A stretch of DNA of 64,000 nucleotides from Actinomadura xylanilytica. GTDB lineage: Bacteria > Actinomycetota > Actinomycetes > Streptosporangiales > Streptosporangiaceae. Both the position numbers and the translations under genes were made by a program. Positions 18,124-25,283 of the stretch are shown piece by piece. Under the pieces are notes generated by a model that saw only the letters and a program-made list of their open reading frames with translations, searched no databases and was not told the origin of the DNA. The first letter of the stretch is position 1. Each line of letters starts with the position of its first letter. Location of the stretch: assembly GCF_030283145.1 (NCBI RefSeq), contig NZ_JASNWE010000005.1:868001-932000 (forward strand), given 5' to 3'.

Positions 18124-19312
18124 ACCGTCCCCCGGCGAGCGGCTGGCCGCGGCCCTGCGCAGGTCCCCCTTCTACGTGGACCCGTCGCTGGCCTCCGCGG
18201 TGCCCGTGGCCGACCGGCGCCGCCTGATCGCGAAGTTCCGCAAGGCGCCGGCGCCGGTGTACGTGGTGCTCGTCCCGCTGGTGAAGGGCGGCACCTGGAC
18301 CGACGACGAGCAGCTCGCCACGGTGGTGCACGACCGGCTCGGCCACGACGGTGTCTTCGTCGGCCTCAAGGACACCGGCGACAGCCTGTCGGCCCACGAG
18401 TTCGGCGGCGAGCACCAGGCGCGGGACGCCGCCTGGGCGGTCGAGCTGGACCGCGGCATGGACGACGCGTCGCTGGTGGCCCGCCTCTCCCGGTTCGCCG
18501 ACCTGCTGATCTCGGGCACCGGGACCAGGGAGTACAAGCGGATCTCCAAGGAGATCGACGAGCGCTACCGGTCCCGGCACGGCGGATCGGCGGTGACCGG
18601 CGGCGGCGCGGGCGTCCCGCCGGCCGCCGTGGGCGCCGCCGGGGCCGCGGTGGCGGGGATCGCGGGGCTGCTGGTGTGGCGGCGCCGCCGGATGGCCGCC
18701 GTCCACCGCGCCGACACCGCCCTGCTCCTGCCGAGGACGGTGTTCTCCACCGCCGGCCGCGCCACCCGGGACCAGCTCCGCGAGCAGGCGTCGCGGGAGG
18801 TCATCGCGTTCGGGGAGCTCCTGGACCAGAGCACCGTCGAGACCACCGACGACCGGGCGCGCACCCTGATGACGCGCGCCCTGGACGCCTACCAGGCGGC
18901 GGGCAAGACCCTCGACGCCGCCCGGGGCGTCCCCGACCTGGCCGGCGTCCTGGTCCTGATCGACCAGGGCCGCGACGCCCTGGCCTCGGCGCGCTCCCTC
19001 GCCGAAGGCGGCGGCGAGGTTCCGCCGAGCCCCCTGTGCTTCTTCGACCCGCTGCACGGCGACGGCCCGGTGAAGGTCGACTGGCGCCCCGTCGGCACCC
19101 GCCGCCGCCTGCGCGTGCGGACCTGCCGGGCCTGCGCCAAGGCGGTGCGGGCCAAGGAGACCCCGGAGATCCTCAAGGACACCCGCGACGGCCGCGAGGT
19201 GCCCTACTTCGAGGCCGACCCGGAGCACAGCGTGTGGGCCGAGACCGGCTACGGCCAGCTCCGTGACGATCTGATCCACCGCGTCCTCCGCGGCGACCTC
19301 AACAAGCGCTGA
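18113..19312 (+). CDS. Uncharacterised membrane protein, paralogue 3 of 3
   Basis: A 399-residue protein starting at GTG 18113, chosen because GGAG lies 7 nt upstream and longer frames only overlap paralogue 2. The family domain begins at once (LRRSPFYVDPSLASAV, APVYVVLVPLV), without a signal peptide. One membrane helix (VGAAGAAVAGIAGLLVW followed by RRRR) lies near residue ~180. A helical cytoplasmic part follows, ending in CFFDPLHGDGP and the C-x-x-C of RTCRACAKAVRAKE, as in paralogue 2. The 11-nt overlap implies translational coupling. Function unknown. Confidence 0.78.
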   Translation: MSSEPSPGERLAAALRRSPFYVDPSLASAVPVADRRRLIAKFRKAPAPVYVVLVPLVKGGTWTDDEQLATVVHDRLGHDGVFVGLKDTGDSLSAHEFGGEHQARDAAWAVELDRGMDDASLVARLSRFADLLISGTGTREYKRISKEIDERYRSRHGGSAVTGGGAGVPPAAVGAAGAAVAGIAGLLVWRRRRMAAVHRADTALLLPRTVFSTAGRATRDQLREQASREVIAFGELLDQSTVETTDDRARTLMTRALDAYQAAGKTLDAARGVPDLAGVLVLIDQGRDALASARSLAEGGGEVPPSPLCFFDPLHGDGPVKVDWRPVGTRRRLRVRTCRACAKAVRAKETPEILKDTRDGREVPYFEADPEHSVWAETGYGQLRDDLIHRVLRGDLNKR

Positions 19313-19349
19313 TCCCCCGTCCTTCTGGGGGCGCCCCGGGCGACCTACC

Positions 19350-20330
19350 TCACGGGGCGAGCATGTCCGCGGTCAGGTTGGCCTCGGTGCCGGGGATGCC
19401 CTGGTCGCCGGCGCGCTTGTCGGCCATGGCCAGCAGACGCCTTATACGGCCCGCGATGGCGTCCTTGGTCAGCGGCGGGTCGGCGAGCTGGCCGAGCTCC
19501 TCCAGGGACGCCTGCTTGTGCTCCAGACGCAGCCGGCCGGCGTTGACGAGGTGCTCGGGGGCGTCGTCGCCGAGGATCTCCAGGGCGCGGCCCACCCGGG
19601 CGCCGGCCGCGACCGCGGCGCGGGCCGAGCGGCGCAGGTTGGCGTCGTCGAAGTTGGCCAGGCGGTTGGCGGTGGCCCGGACCTCGCGGCGCATCCGGCG
19701 CTCCTCCCAGGCCAGCACGCTGTCGTGCGCGCCGAGCCGGGTGAGCAGGGCGCTGATCGCGTCGCCGTCGCGGACCACGACGCGGTCGACGCCGCGGACC
19801 TCGCGGGCCTTGGCGTGGATCTTGAGGCGGCGGGCGGCGCCGACCAGGGCGAGGGCGGCCTCGGGGCCGGGGCAGGTCACCTCCAACGACATCGACCGGC
19901 CCGGCTCGGTGAGCGAGCCGTGCGCCAGGAACGCGCCGCGCCAGGCCGACTCGGCGTCGCAGGCCGCCCCCGCGACCACGTGCCGGGGCAACCCGCGGAC
20001 GGGGCGGCCGTTGTTGTCGACCAGACCGGTCTGCCGGGCCAGGGACTCGCCGTCGCGGAAGACCCGAACGACGTAGCGGTTGCCCTTGCGCAGGCCGCTC
20101 GGCGCGAGCACCACGACCTCGGAGGTGTGCCCGAAGACCTCCGCGATGTCCTTGATCAGCCGCCGCGCCGCCACCCCCGTGTCGATCTCGGCCTCGATCA
20201 CGATGCGCCCGCTGACCAGGTGCAGGCCGCCGGCGAAGCGCAGCAGCGTGGACACCTCCGCCTTGCGGCAGCACGGTTTCATGACCGTCAGCCTGCTCAG
20301 CTCGTCCTTGACCAGACCGGTCATCGCCAT
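19350..20330 (-). CDS. whiA: Sporulation/division transcription factor WhiA
   Basis: A 326-residue DNA-binding protein with an N-terminal LAGLIDADG-like domain and a C-terminal helix-turn-helix (LEELGQLADPPLTKDAIAGRIRRLLAMAD). In Streptomyces it acts with WhiB to start sporulation septation. The ATG at 20330 (MAMTGLVKDELSRL) matches orthologues and has GGGAGGG 8 nt upstream. It normally follows yvcK directly; here 4.9 kb of foreign DNA lies between, so it may rely on a promoter supplied by the insertion. Confidence 0.95.
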   Translation of the reverse strand: MAMTGLVKDELSRLTVMKPCCRKAEVSTLLRFAGGLHLVSGRIVIEAEIDTGVAARRLIKDIAEVFGHTSEVVVLAPSGLRKGNRYVVRVFRDGESLARQTGLVDNNGRPVRGLPRHVVAGAACDAESAWRGAFLAHGSLTEPGRSMSLEVTCPGPEAALALVGAARRLKIHAKAREVRGVDRVVVRDGDAISALLTRLGAHDSVLAWEERRMRREVRATANRLANFDDANLRRSARAAVAAGARVGRALEILGDDAPEHLVNAGRLRLEHKQASLEELGQLADPPLTKDAIAGRIRRLLAMADKRAGDQGIPGTEANLTADMLAP

Positions 20331-20391
20331 GAGATGAACCCTCCCCCTATCGGACTTCCAGCAGTGTGGCCGATTACGGCCCGGCCGGACG

Positions 20392-20404
20392 TCACTCACC
20401 GAAT
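20392..20404. repeat. Left att-like direct repeat of the yvcK-whiA insertion
   Basis: TCACTCACCGAAT matches TCACCTACCGAAT at 25271-25283 at 11 of 13 positions and shares the block ACCGAAT. It lies ~37 bp from the stop of the integrase fragment, the usual place for an attachment site. On the minus strand it reads ATTCGGTGAGTGA, which would complete yvcK in frame after excision. Confidence 0.55.
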
Positions 20405-20440
20405 GATTGACCAGAAAATCGCCTGGCCTGCGGACATGTA

Positions 20441-20811
20441 TCACCCGGCCCCCAGCGAGGGCACATTCTGGGCGCAAGCCTCAGCGATCCCGCCCTCCTC
20501 GAAGAAGGCTCCCATGACCTTCCGGGCCTCTTCCACGGTGCCCCTGAGGACGTGCATGCAGACCCGCAACGTGCAGGCCGGGTCGGTGTGCCCCATGAAG
20601 AGCGAGACCTTCACGATGTCCACCTCCGACGTCAGCCAGTAACTCCCAGCCAGGTGCCGGAGCATGTGCATACCATTCTCTCGTCCTGCCGGGACTCCCA
20701 CTGCCTCACGGCGGGCAACCACACCCGTTCGTTGAAGCGGACCCGATGCAGCGGCCCGCCGGCCTGGTCCACGAACGGCAGCTCCACGGTGTTCGGCGCG
20801 CTCGGCGTCGT
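20441..20811 (-). pseudogene. Tyrosine recombinase (phage-type integrase), C-terminal remnant
   Basis: Two frames carry pieces of an integrase catalytic domain. The upstream piece (VELPFVDQAGGPLHRVRF, NERVWLPAV) reads in one frame, open from the stop at 20812. The downstream piece (MHMLRHLAGSYWL, then SLFMGHTDPACTLRVCMH) reads in another. A frameshift lies near 20670-20690. HxxR and GH are present, but the nucleophilic tyrosine expected in TLRVY-x-H is Cys (codon TGC). The N-terminal two-thirds, including the first catalytic Arg, is missing. It is inactive on three counts. Confidence 0.85.
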
Positions 20812-20900
20812 CTACGCCGTGCCCAACGCGCGCACCTCGGAGCAGCCACACGGCTGACGAACGCTGACCTGGTCGGCGGCTGGGGAAGCCCACCGACATG

Positions 20901-20941
20901 GACGCCCCGTCCTCTCCGCTTCAGCGGGAGGGCGGGGCGTC
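20901..20941 (-). terminator. Strong stem-loop terminator after the DUF3224-like gene
   Basis: GACGCCCCG (20901-20909) pairs with CGGGGCGTC (20933-20941), and the inner part also pairs (CCGCT/AGCGG) with a small loop. It begins 16 bp beyond the stop of the minus-strand gene at 20957. Confidence 0.7.
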
Positions 20942-20956
20942 TTCGTCGTGCAGCGC

Positions 20957-21385
20957 TCAGGCCCCGGACCCCGGGCCGCCCTGGTCGTCGCCCAGCGTGT
21001 AGACGAGGGTGAGCACCTGGAACTGGCGCTCCATCGCGCGCCCTGAGATCCCGGCGAGTCCTCCGGTCCCGGAGCCGGGGATGATGCTCCCGTCGCTGCT
21101 CTGGTCGTTTCCGTCGGCCCGCCCGTTGTGCTGGATGACGAACGTGCCCTGACGACCATCGAGGGTGCCTTCAATTCGTTCGGAGGCCACGTAGCCGCCC
21201 CCCGCAGCGCCTTGTGCTGTGAGCACCCCGGCGACACTTGTGCCGTCGATGGCTCCTCGGTAATGCTTCCGGATCGTGACCCGGGTCAGCTTGGGCCCCT
21301 CGGCGGGCTCTTCGTACACCGTCTCCTCAAAGTCAATGATCTCGAAGTGGGCTTCGATAGTGCGCTCTACCTGCTGATCAGCCAT
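20957..21385 (-). CDS. DUF3224-like protein (small beta-barrel family)
   Basis: A 142-residue protein. Its pattern fits the DUF3224/allene-oxide-cyclase-like beta-barrel family: EAHFEIIDFEETVYEE, then YRGAIDGTSVAGVLTAQG, GGYVASERIEGTLDGRQGTFVIQHNG and a Gly-rich end. The ATG at 21385 is preferred to an upstream TTG. No signal peptide is present. The biochemical role of the family is not established. It lies inside the decayed element, with its own terminator, and appears intact. Confidence 0.75.
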   Translation of the reverse strand: MADQQVERTIEAHFEIIDFEETVYEEPAEGPKLTRVTIRKHYRGAIDGTSVAGVLTAQGAAGGGYVASERIEGTLDGRQGTFVIQHNGRADGNDQSSDGSIIPGSGTGGLAGISGRAMERQFQVLTLVYTLGDDQGGPGSGA

Positions 21386-21629
21386 AGGCAACAACGCTAG
21401 TCCGCCCTGACCACTCGTCTGCCAGGGGTAGCCAGCCGAGGCCGGTCGCCCGCATCTGACACGCCTGACGCTGCCCGAGGTGATGTCAATGCGGCGCCAG
21501 GTCGCGGGTCGACGTGAAGTACCGGTACGACCTGACCGTCGACTCGGCTGAAGCAGGCGCTTACCAAGATGCTCGATTCCTGCTGAGCCCAGTCACACAG
21601 GGCCTCTAGCCGCGGCGTGAAATGCCTGG
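21386..21629. other. No confident gene; low-coding-signal stretch inside the element
   Basis: This stretch has weaker third-position GC bias than the flanking genes. A possible 88-codon minus-strand frame crosses it but resembles nothing I recognise and has no ribosome site. It is probably decayed coding sequence. Confidence 0.4.
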
Positions 21630-22139
21630 TTAGCTGGCAGTTCGTGGTATTGCCTGACGCCACGGCTCCCGGGGTGGATGATCATGCTCCCCGGGGCCGT
21701 GACGGATCAGGTGAGGGTGGCCGTCCAGGACCCCCGGCGCAGGTGGATCACGCCGTCCGGAGTGATGGTGGCGCGGCCCCGTGCGCGGGCAGCGACCCGT
21801 CTCGGAGCCACCGGGCGCGGATGTCGTCGAGGACATCCCACAGTCGGCGCGGACCGCCCTGGTGAACTGTCCGAGCACGAACCGGGCGAGCTCGGCGAAC
21901 GCGGGGTGCAGGGTCGGCTCGCCGCCGATGAACTGCACGGTGTCGATGGCGGGGTGGGCGGCGGCCTGCTCGATCACCCGCGTCCAGTCCGCCTGCGTCA
22001 TGGTCCCGGTGCCGCCCGCGGGCCCGGAGTTGCTGTAGCAGTGCAAGCACGCGGCCGTGCACCGCCGGGTGATCTCCAGTTCGAGGAACGCGACGGGCTC
22101 GATCCGCGTCGGTGCGGGGATGTCGGTCGTGATGGTCAT
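21630..22139 (-). pseudogene. Radical SAM protein, truncated after the N-terminal domain
   Basis: The ATG at 22139 has GAAGG at good spacing. Residues 1-100 are a proper radical SAM start: FLELEITRRCTAACLHCYSN carries the CxxxCxxC cluster ligands, and VQFIGGEPTLHPAFAELARFVL carries the GGE motif. After about residue 105 the frame becomes unrelated. Nearby frames instead read LWDVLDDIRARWLRDGSLP, and then TPDGVIHLRRGSWTATLT before a stop, which look like displaced pieces of other coding sequence. The TIM barrel is therefore incomplete and the enzyme should be inactive. It may once have modified a peptide or other small product. Confidence 0.75.
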
Positions 22140-22173
22140 GCGAACCACCTTCGGCGCGCTGCATCGGTTGGTG

Positions 22174-22211
22174 CCGCGGCCCCGGGCGCGCCAGCAAACC
22201 CGGGGCCGCGG
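22174..22211 (-). terminator. Perfect 13-bp stem-loop
   Basis: CCGCGGCCCCGGG (22174-22186) and CCCGGGGCCGCGG (22199-22211) pair perfectly around a 12-nt loop. It starts 4 bp after the stop of the 67-residue gene and precedes the radical SAM remnant, so it is probably a terminator. Confidence 0.7.
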
Positions 22212-22215
22212 GGTC

Positions 22216-22419
22216 TCACGGGCCGACCAGCTTCCGGGCCGCGATCAGCCGCGCGTCGCCGTCGGGGTCGGGCGCAACGAAGAACTCGCGGACCCGGCCG
22301 CCCAGGGCGACGCCGCGCCACCACCCGCCCGCTTCGCGCAGCAGCGTCCCGGCGATCTGGTCGTCCTGGTCGCGGAGGAAGTAGACGCCGTCAGCGCCGC
22401 TCAACCGGTACTCCGTCAT
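22216..22419 (-). CDS. Small conserved-looking hypothetical protein (67 aa)
   Basis: The ATG at 22419 has a strong GGAGGG 5 nt upstream. The protein has a compact beta-rich pattern (MTEYRLSGADGVYFLRD, GTLLREAGGWWRGVALGG, VREFFVAPDPDGDARL) and no Cys. It is not a membrane protein and has no signal. It does not look like a RiPP precursor (no leader or core layout). It sits between two strong hairpins, next to the radical SAM remnant, inside the decayed element. Function unknown. Confidence 0.6.
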   Translation of the reverse strand: MTEYRLSGADGVYFLRDQDDQIAGTLLREAGGWWRGVALGGRVREFFVAPDPDGDARLIAARKLVGP

Positions 22420-22434
22420 CACTGCCCTCCCCAA

Positions 22435-22483
22435 GCGCGGCCGGTGCTCCCCCGGGGGCGGGGGTGTAGAGCACCGGCCGCGC
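22435..22483 (-). promoter_or_regulatory. Perfect 15-bp hairpin just upstream of the 67-aa gene
   Basis: GCGCGGCCGGTGCTC (22435-22449) and GAGCACCGGCCGCGC (22469-22483) pair perfectly across a G/C-rich 19-nt loop. It ends 15 bp before the ATG at 22419, next to its ribosome site. It could be the terminator of the upstream gene (stop 22616) or an attenuator of the small gene. Confidence 0.6.
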
Positions 22484-22615
22484 GATCCCCCCACCCGACC
22501 GAACAGATTCCCCAGTCCGCCGACCGGGCATCGGGCCGCACGACCCCCACGCGGGCCGTGCGGTGTCGAGCGGGCACGGCGGGTTGCTCCCGGAATGGTT
22601 CCGCCGCGCCCACGT

Positions 22616-23125
22616 TCATCGGTGGGCCCGCAGCTTGGACCGCAGCCCCTCGGGACTGCTGGCCGACAGGTCGGAGTCGCGGTTCAGGATGGTGCTCGTC
22701 GGTGCACCACGGCTCGCCCACCAACGGCACCCACCCTCAGCCTCGGTGTCGGTGATGTACCAGTCAGGGAACTCCGCGCGAACCTCGGCCACCGCCAACT
22801 CCACGCTCGCAGCGGCGCCGGCCCGCGCGTCCCCGCCCCGCCGCAACGCACCCTTCACCGTCGTGATCGCCTCGAACGGCCTGTCAGCCTCACACAGCCA
22901 GATCCCACCCGCCCACGTAAACCACCACCGGTCCCAGTCACCAGCGCGGCGGCGACAATCGAGCGTGACGCCCCGACTGTCCGGCCCGTCCACCACCCGA
23001 AGCAGCCCGCTCGTGACCTCGGCGGTGAACCCCTGCCCCCGGAAGGCCACGGCGAGACTCGCCAGGAGGGCGGGACCGTCCGGCTCGGGTAGCTCCGCCG
23101 TGTCGTCTGAGCGAGTCGTGATCAT
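22616..23125 (-). CDS. Hypothetical protein
   Basis: A 169-residue soluble protein, start chosen at ATG 23125 with AGGACGG upstream. It has a Trp-rich central strand region (RAGDWDRWWFTWAGGIWLCEAD) and a helical part rich in Ala. No family is recognised. It is divergent from the XRE/TPR regulator across a 144-bp gap, so the regulator may control it. It lies inside the decayed element. Confidence 0.6.
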   Translation of the reverse strand: MITTRSDDTAELPEPDGPALLASLAVAFRGQGFTAEVTSGLLRVVDGPDSRGVTLDCRRRAGDWDRWWFTWAGGIWLCEADRPFEAITTVKGALRRGGDARAGAAASVELAVAEVRAEFPDWYITDTEAEGGCRWWASRGAPTSTILNRDSDLSASSPEGLRSKLRAHR

Positions 23126-23269
23126 CGTGACCGTCCTGTGCGATGCGGGTTGTGATCTGGTCACGTCCAGTGAAGTCGTGGCGGGGGTCACACCTCCAGG
23201 GGCAAGATGGGGGTGGGAAGGGGTGGGACCGGGTGGTTCTCCCGTCACCGGCGAGAGGTGCATCGCAAC

Positions 23270-24529
23270 ATGTCCGCCGATAAACAGGCGATCGGCGTGC
23301 GCCTACGGGCAGCGCGTGAGGACCCGCCGTACTGGTCGCGCTCCGAGCTCGCGCGGCGCCTACGCGCCGCCGCTCATCCAAACGAACGTGACGACATTCC
23401 GCACGTGGCCAGTCTCGAAGGCATGATCAAGCAATGGGAGGCCGGGCGGTACACCCCCGGCCGCCGCTACCGACCGCTGTACGTGAAGGTCACCGGCAAG
23501 AGCGAAGCCGAGCTGTTCGGCGGTGAGCAGCGCCGTGCGCTGCTCCCAGTGGTCACCGAGCAGTCCGACTACGCCGCGACCGTCCGAGACACCAACGAGC
23601 ACCTGATCGTGCTCGACTCCCGTTACGGCGGGACGGCCATCGCCGACGTCGCCGTCCAGGCGTTCACCGCGGCACGGCACGCACTGGGCACCGGCCAGCA
23701 TGACGGCGACGAGCACGACCTCCAGGCCGCCGCCGGCGAGACCGGCGAGATCGCCGCGTGGTGCCTCTACGACGGCGACCGGCTGACCGAGTCCCGCTCG
23801 GTCACGCACGAATCCATGCTGATCTCGCGCCTCGCCGGCGACCGCGGCATGGAGCTGTTCCAGCTCTCGCACCTGGCGCTCATCGACGTGCAGGAGCGGA
23901 ACAGCCGTGAGGCCCTCCAGATCGCCGAGCACACGATCGAACCGGGCAACCTGGCGCCCCGCGTCGAAGCCCTGTTCAAGATCCGGGCTGCGCGGGCGCT
24001 CGCGCAGGCCGGGCACAAGGAGCGCGCGCTGGCCGCACTCGACCGGGCGTCGGGCGCGCTTCAAGAATCGCTGCACCCGCGGGATCCGTACTGGACGTGG
24101 TGGCTGGACGCCTCCGAGCTGGCCTGGCACCGCGGCATCCTGCACATGGAGCTGGGCGAGCTGGAGACCGCCATGCCATTCCTCGACCGGGCGGCGCAGG
24201 GGCGGTTGATGCGGGACCCCTACGACCCGTCGCGGCCGGCCGGTGCCGTCGTCGCCCGTGGGCAGGAGTGGGGGCGCGCAGCCTACAACGACCTTGTGCA
24301 CCTGATGCTCGCGCTCACCATGGCCAGCGCGTGGCGCGAGACCGAGGCAATCACGGCGACGGTCGCGGACTTCACCCGCGAGGTGACGTCGGCGCGTACA
24401 GAGGTGATGCTCCGCTGGGCGGTCAACGCCATCGTGCGGACCAGCGGCCCGGACCGGCCGTCCTCGACATTGGAGGGCCTCGCCGAGCAGATCGCCGGTA
24501 CCCGGGGATGGGATGTCCGATCCAGCTGA
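23270..24529 (+). CDS. XRE-family regulator with TPR-like C-terminal domain
   Basis: A 419-residue protein. Residues ~5-75 form an XRE-type helix-turn-helix (AIGVRLRAAREDPPYWSRSELARRLRAA and a later SLEGMIKQWEAGRYTPGRRY). The remainder is all-helical with TPR-like pairs (ALFKIRAARALAQAGHKERALAALDRA, LAWHRGILHMELGELETAMPFLDRA). This layout is common in actinomycete regulators that sense a peptide or small molecule and is frequent on integrative elements. The ATG at 23270 has AGAGG upstream. It is the only large intact gene of the element. Confidence 0.82.
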   Translation: MSADKQAIGVRLRAAREDPPYWSRSELARRLRAAAHPNERDDIPHVASLEGMIKQWEAGRYTPGRRYRPLYVKVTGKSEAELFGGEQRRALLPVVTEQSDYAATVRDTNEHLIVLDSRYGGTAIADVAVQAFTAARHALGTGQHDGDEHDLQAAAGETGEIAAWCLYDGDRLTESRSVTHESMLISRLAGDRGMELFQLSHLALIDVQERNSREALQIAEHTIEPGNLAPRVEALFKIRAARALAQAGHKERALAALDRASGALQESLHPRDPYWTWWLDASELAWHRGILHMELGELETAMPFLDRAAQGRLMRDPYDPSRPAGAVVARGQEWGRAAYNDLVHLMLALTMASAWRETEAITATVADFTREVTSARTEVMLRWAVNAIVRTSGPDRPSSTLEGLAEQIAGTRGWDVRSS

Positions 24530-24571
24530 CCTCCGGCGCACCTGCGGGTTACGCTGAACGAGCGATGCACC

Positions 24572-24604
24572 GGCGCCCCATCCCCATCGCGGGGGTGGGG
24601 CGCC
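24572..24604. terminator. Bidirectional terminator, 14-bp stem
   Basis: GGCGCCCCATCCCC (24572-24585) and GGGGGTGGGGCGCC (24591-24604) pair at 13 of 14 positions (the remaining pair can wobble) around a 5-nt loop, between convergent genes ending at 24529 and 24614. Confidence 0.8.
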
Positions 24605-24613
24605 AGTCTCGTT

Positions 24614-24874
24614 CTAGTCGTCGGCGTAGATACGGAACAGCGGGTACGCCTCCGGCCGCCCCTTCTGATCGGTGGACACCGACCAGTCCGACATCGTCCA
24701 GCCCGCCGACTCGATCCCCTCGATCATCTCGGCCCAGCCCGCGATCGAGCCGGACATGCCGTGCTGGCTCATCGGGGTGTTGAGCCGCGGCGCGAACACC
24801 GTGCGGCCCTCCTCGATCGCACGGCGCGCCTCCTGGACGACTGCGTCTCGTTTGGCGTCCTTGATGAATCCCAC
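24614..24874 (-). CDS. Small conserved actinobacterial protein (86 aa)
   Basis: The GTG start at 24874 follows GAGGAG. The sequence pattern GFIKDAKRDAVVQEARRAIEEG, then TVFAPRLNTP, a GMSGSIAGWAEMIEGIESAGW helix and a PLFRIY end is one I recognise as a widespread actinobacterial family of unknown function. It is soluble and has no signal. Relatives often lie near XRE regulators on integrated elements, as here. Confidence 0.68.
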   Translation of the reverse strand: MGFIKDAKRDAVVQEARRAIEEGRTVFAPRLNTPMSQHGMSGSIAGWAEMIEGIESAGWTMSDWSVSTDQKGRPEAYPLFRIYADD

Positions 24875-24936
24875 GTGGCTCCTCGGGTCGGGCGGGGGAC
24901 GGTGTGAAGACGCGCCGCGGCGGACCGCGGTTGCCT

Positions 24937-25170
24937 TCAGAGCGGGATGACCGGCCAAATATCGCTGAGGATGATGAACGCGGCGGCGATGAGACTCACG
25001 ACGGTGACGCGGCCGGCCACGGCGAGGTGGGCGCGCATGATCTCGCGGAAGGTCTCAGGGTCGCCGACGGCCTGGCGCCACGCGGCTCGGCGCGCGAGAT
25101 GACGGCCGTAGATACGGGCGCTGAACCGTCCCATCCGAGGCCGATGATCGGGGCACTCCTCCGGGCACAT
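24937..25170 (-). CDS. Small single-pass membrane protein
   Basis: A ~77-residue protein starting at ATG 25170. It has an N-terminal Cys/His/Pro segment (CPEECPDHRPRMG), an Arg-rich helix (ARIYGRHLARRAAWRQAV) and a C-terminal membrane helix (VTVVSLIAAAFIILSDIW). The start is uncertain; ATG 25134 is an alternative. It is the last gene of the element before yvcK. Function unknown. Confidence 0.5.
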   Translation of the reverse strand: MCPEECPDHRPRMGRFSARIYGRHLARRAAWRQAVGDPETFREIMRAHLAVAGRVTVVSLIAAAFIILSDIWPVIPL

Positions 25171-25213
25171 CCCCCCGGGAAATCGCCGGGGGCGTAAGGG
25201 GGTGTGGGGGGTG

Positions 25214-25263
25214 TCTGGGCTGGTCAGAAGCTCATCATCAGAGAAGCCGCTGATCAGCCCAGA
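25214..25263. promoter_or_regulatory. 14-bp inverted repeat downstream of yvcK, inside element edge
   Basis: TCTGGGCTGGTCAG (25214-25227) and CTGATCAGCCCAGA (25250-25263) pair at 13 of 14 positions across a 22-nt spacer. It lies 7 bp beyond the yvcK stop and next to the right att-like repeat. It could be a terminator for yvcK (no U-tract) or an integrase/excisionase arm site. Confidence 0.5.
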
Positions 25264-25270
25264 GTCACCA

Positions 25271-25283
25271 TCACCTACCGAAT
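25271..25283. repeat. Right att-like direct repeat, at the yvcK stop codon
   Basis: TCACCTACCGAAT overlaps the last codons and stop of yvcK and matches 20392-20404 at 11 of 13 positions. Recombination within the shared ACCGAAT would leave yvcK ending Gln-Ile-Phe-Gly-Glu-stop, a proper end. Confidence 0.55.

Larger units (their letters stand above)
20392..25283. mobile_element. Decayed integrated element between yvcK and whiA
   Basis: Bounded by near-identical 13-bp repeats, this block interrupts the conserved yvcK-whiA junction. It contains an inactive integrase C-terminus next to one end, a DUF3224-like gene, a truncated radical SAM gene, an XRE/TPR regulator, and several small actinomycete genes typical of integrative elements. 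No replication or transfer gene remains. The likely history is site-specific integration at the 3' end of yvcK followed by internal deletion. Boundaries are inferred. Confidence 0.7.

Noticed and set aside
21397..21663. An 88-codon minus-strand frame inside the element
   Set aside because: No ribosome site, no recognisable pattern and weak coding bias. It overlaps the end of the radical SAM remnant.
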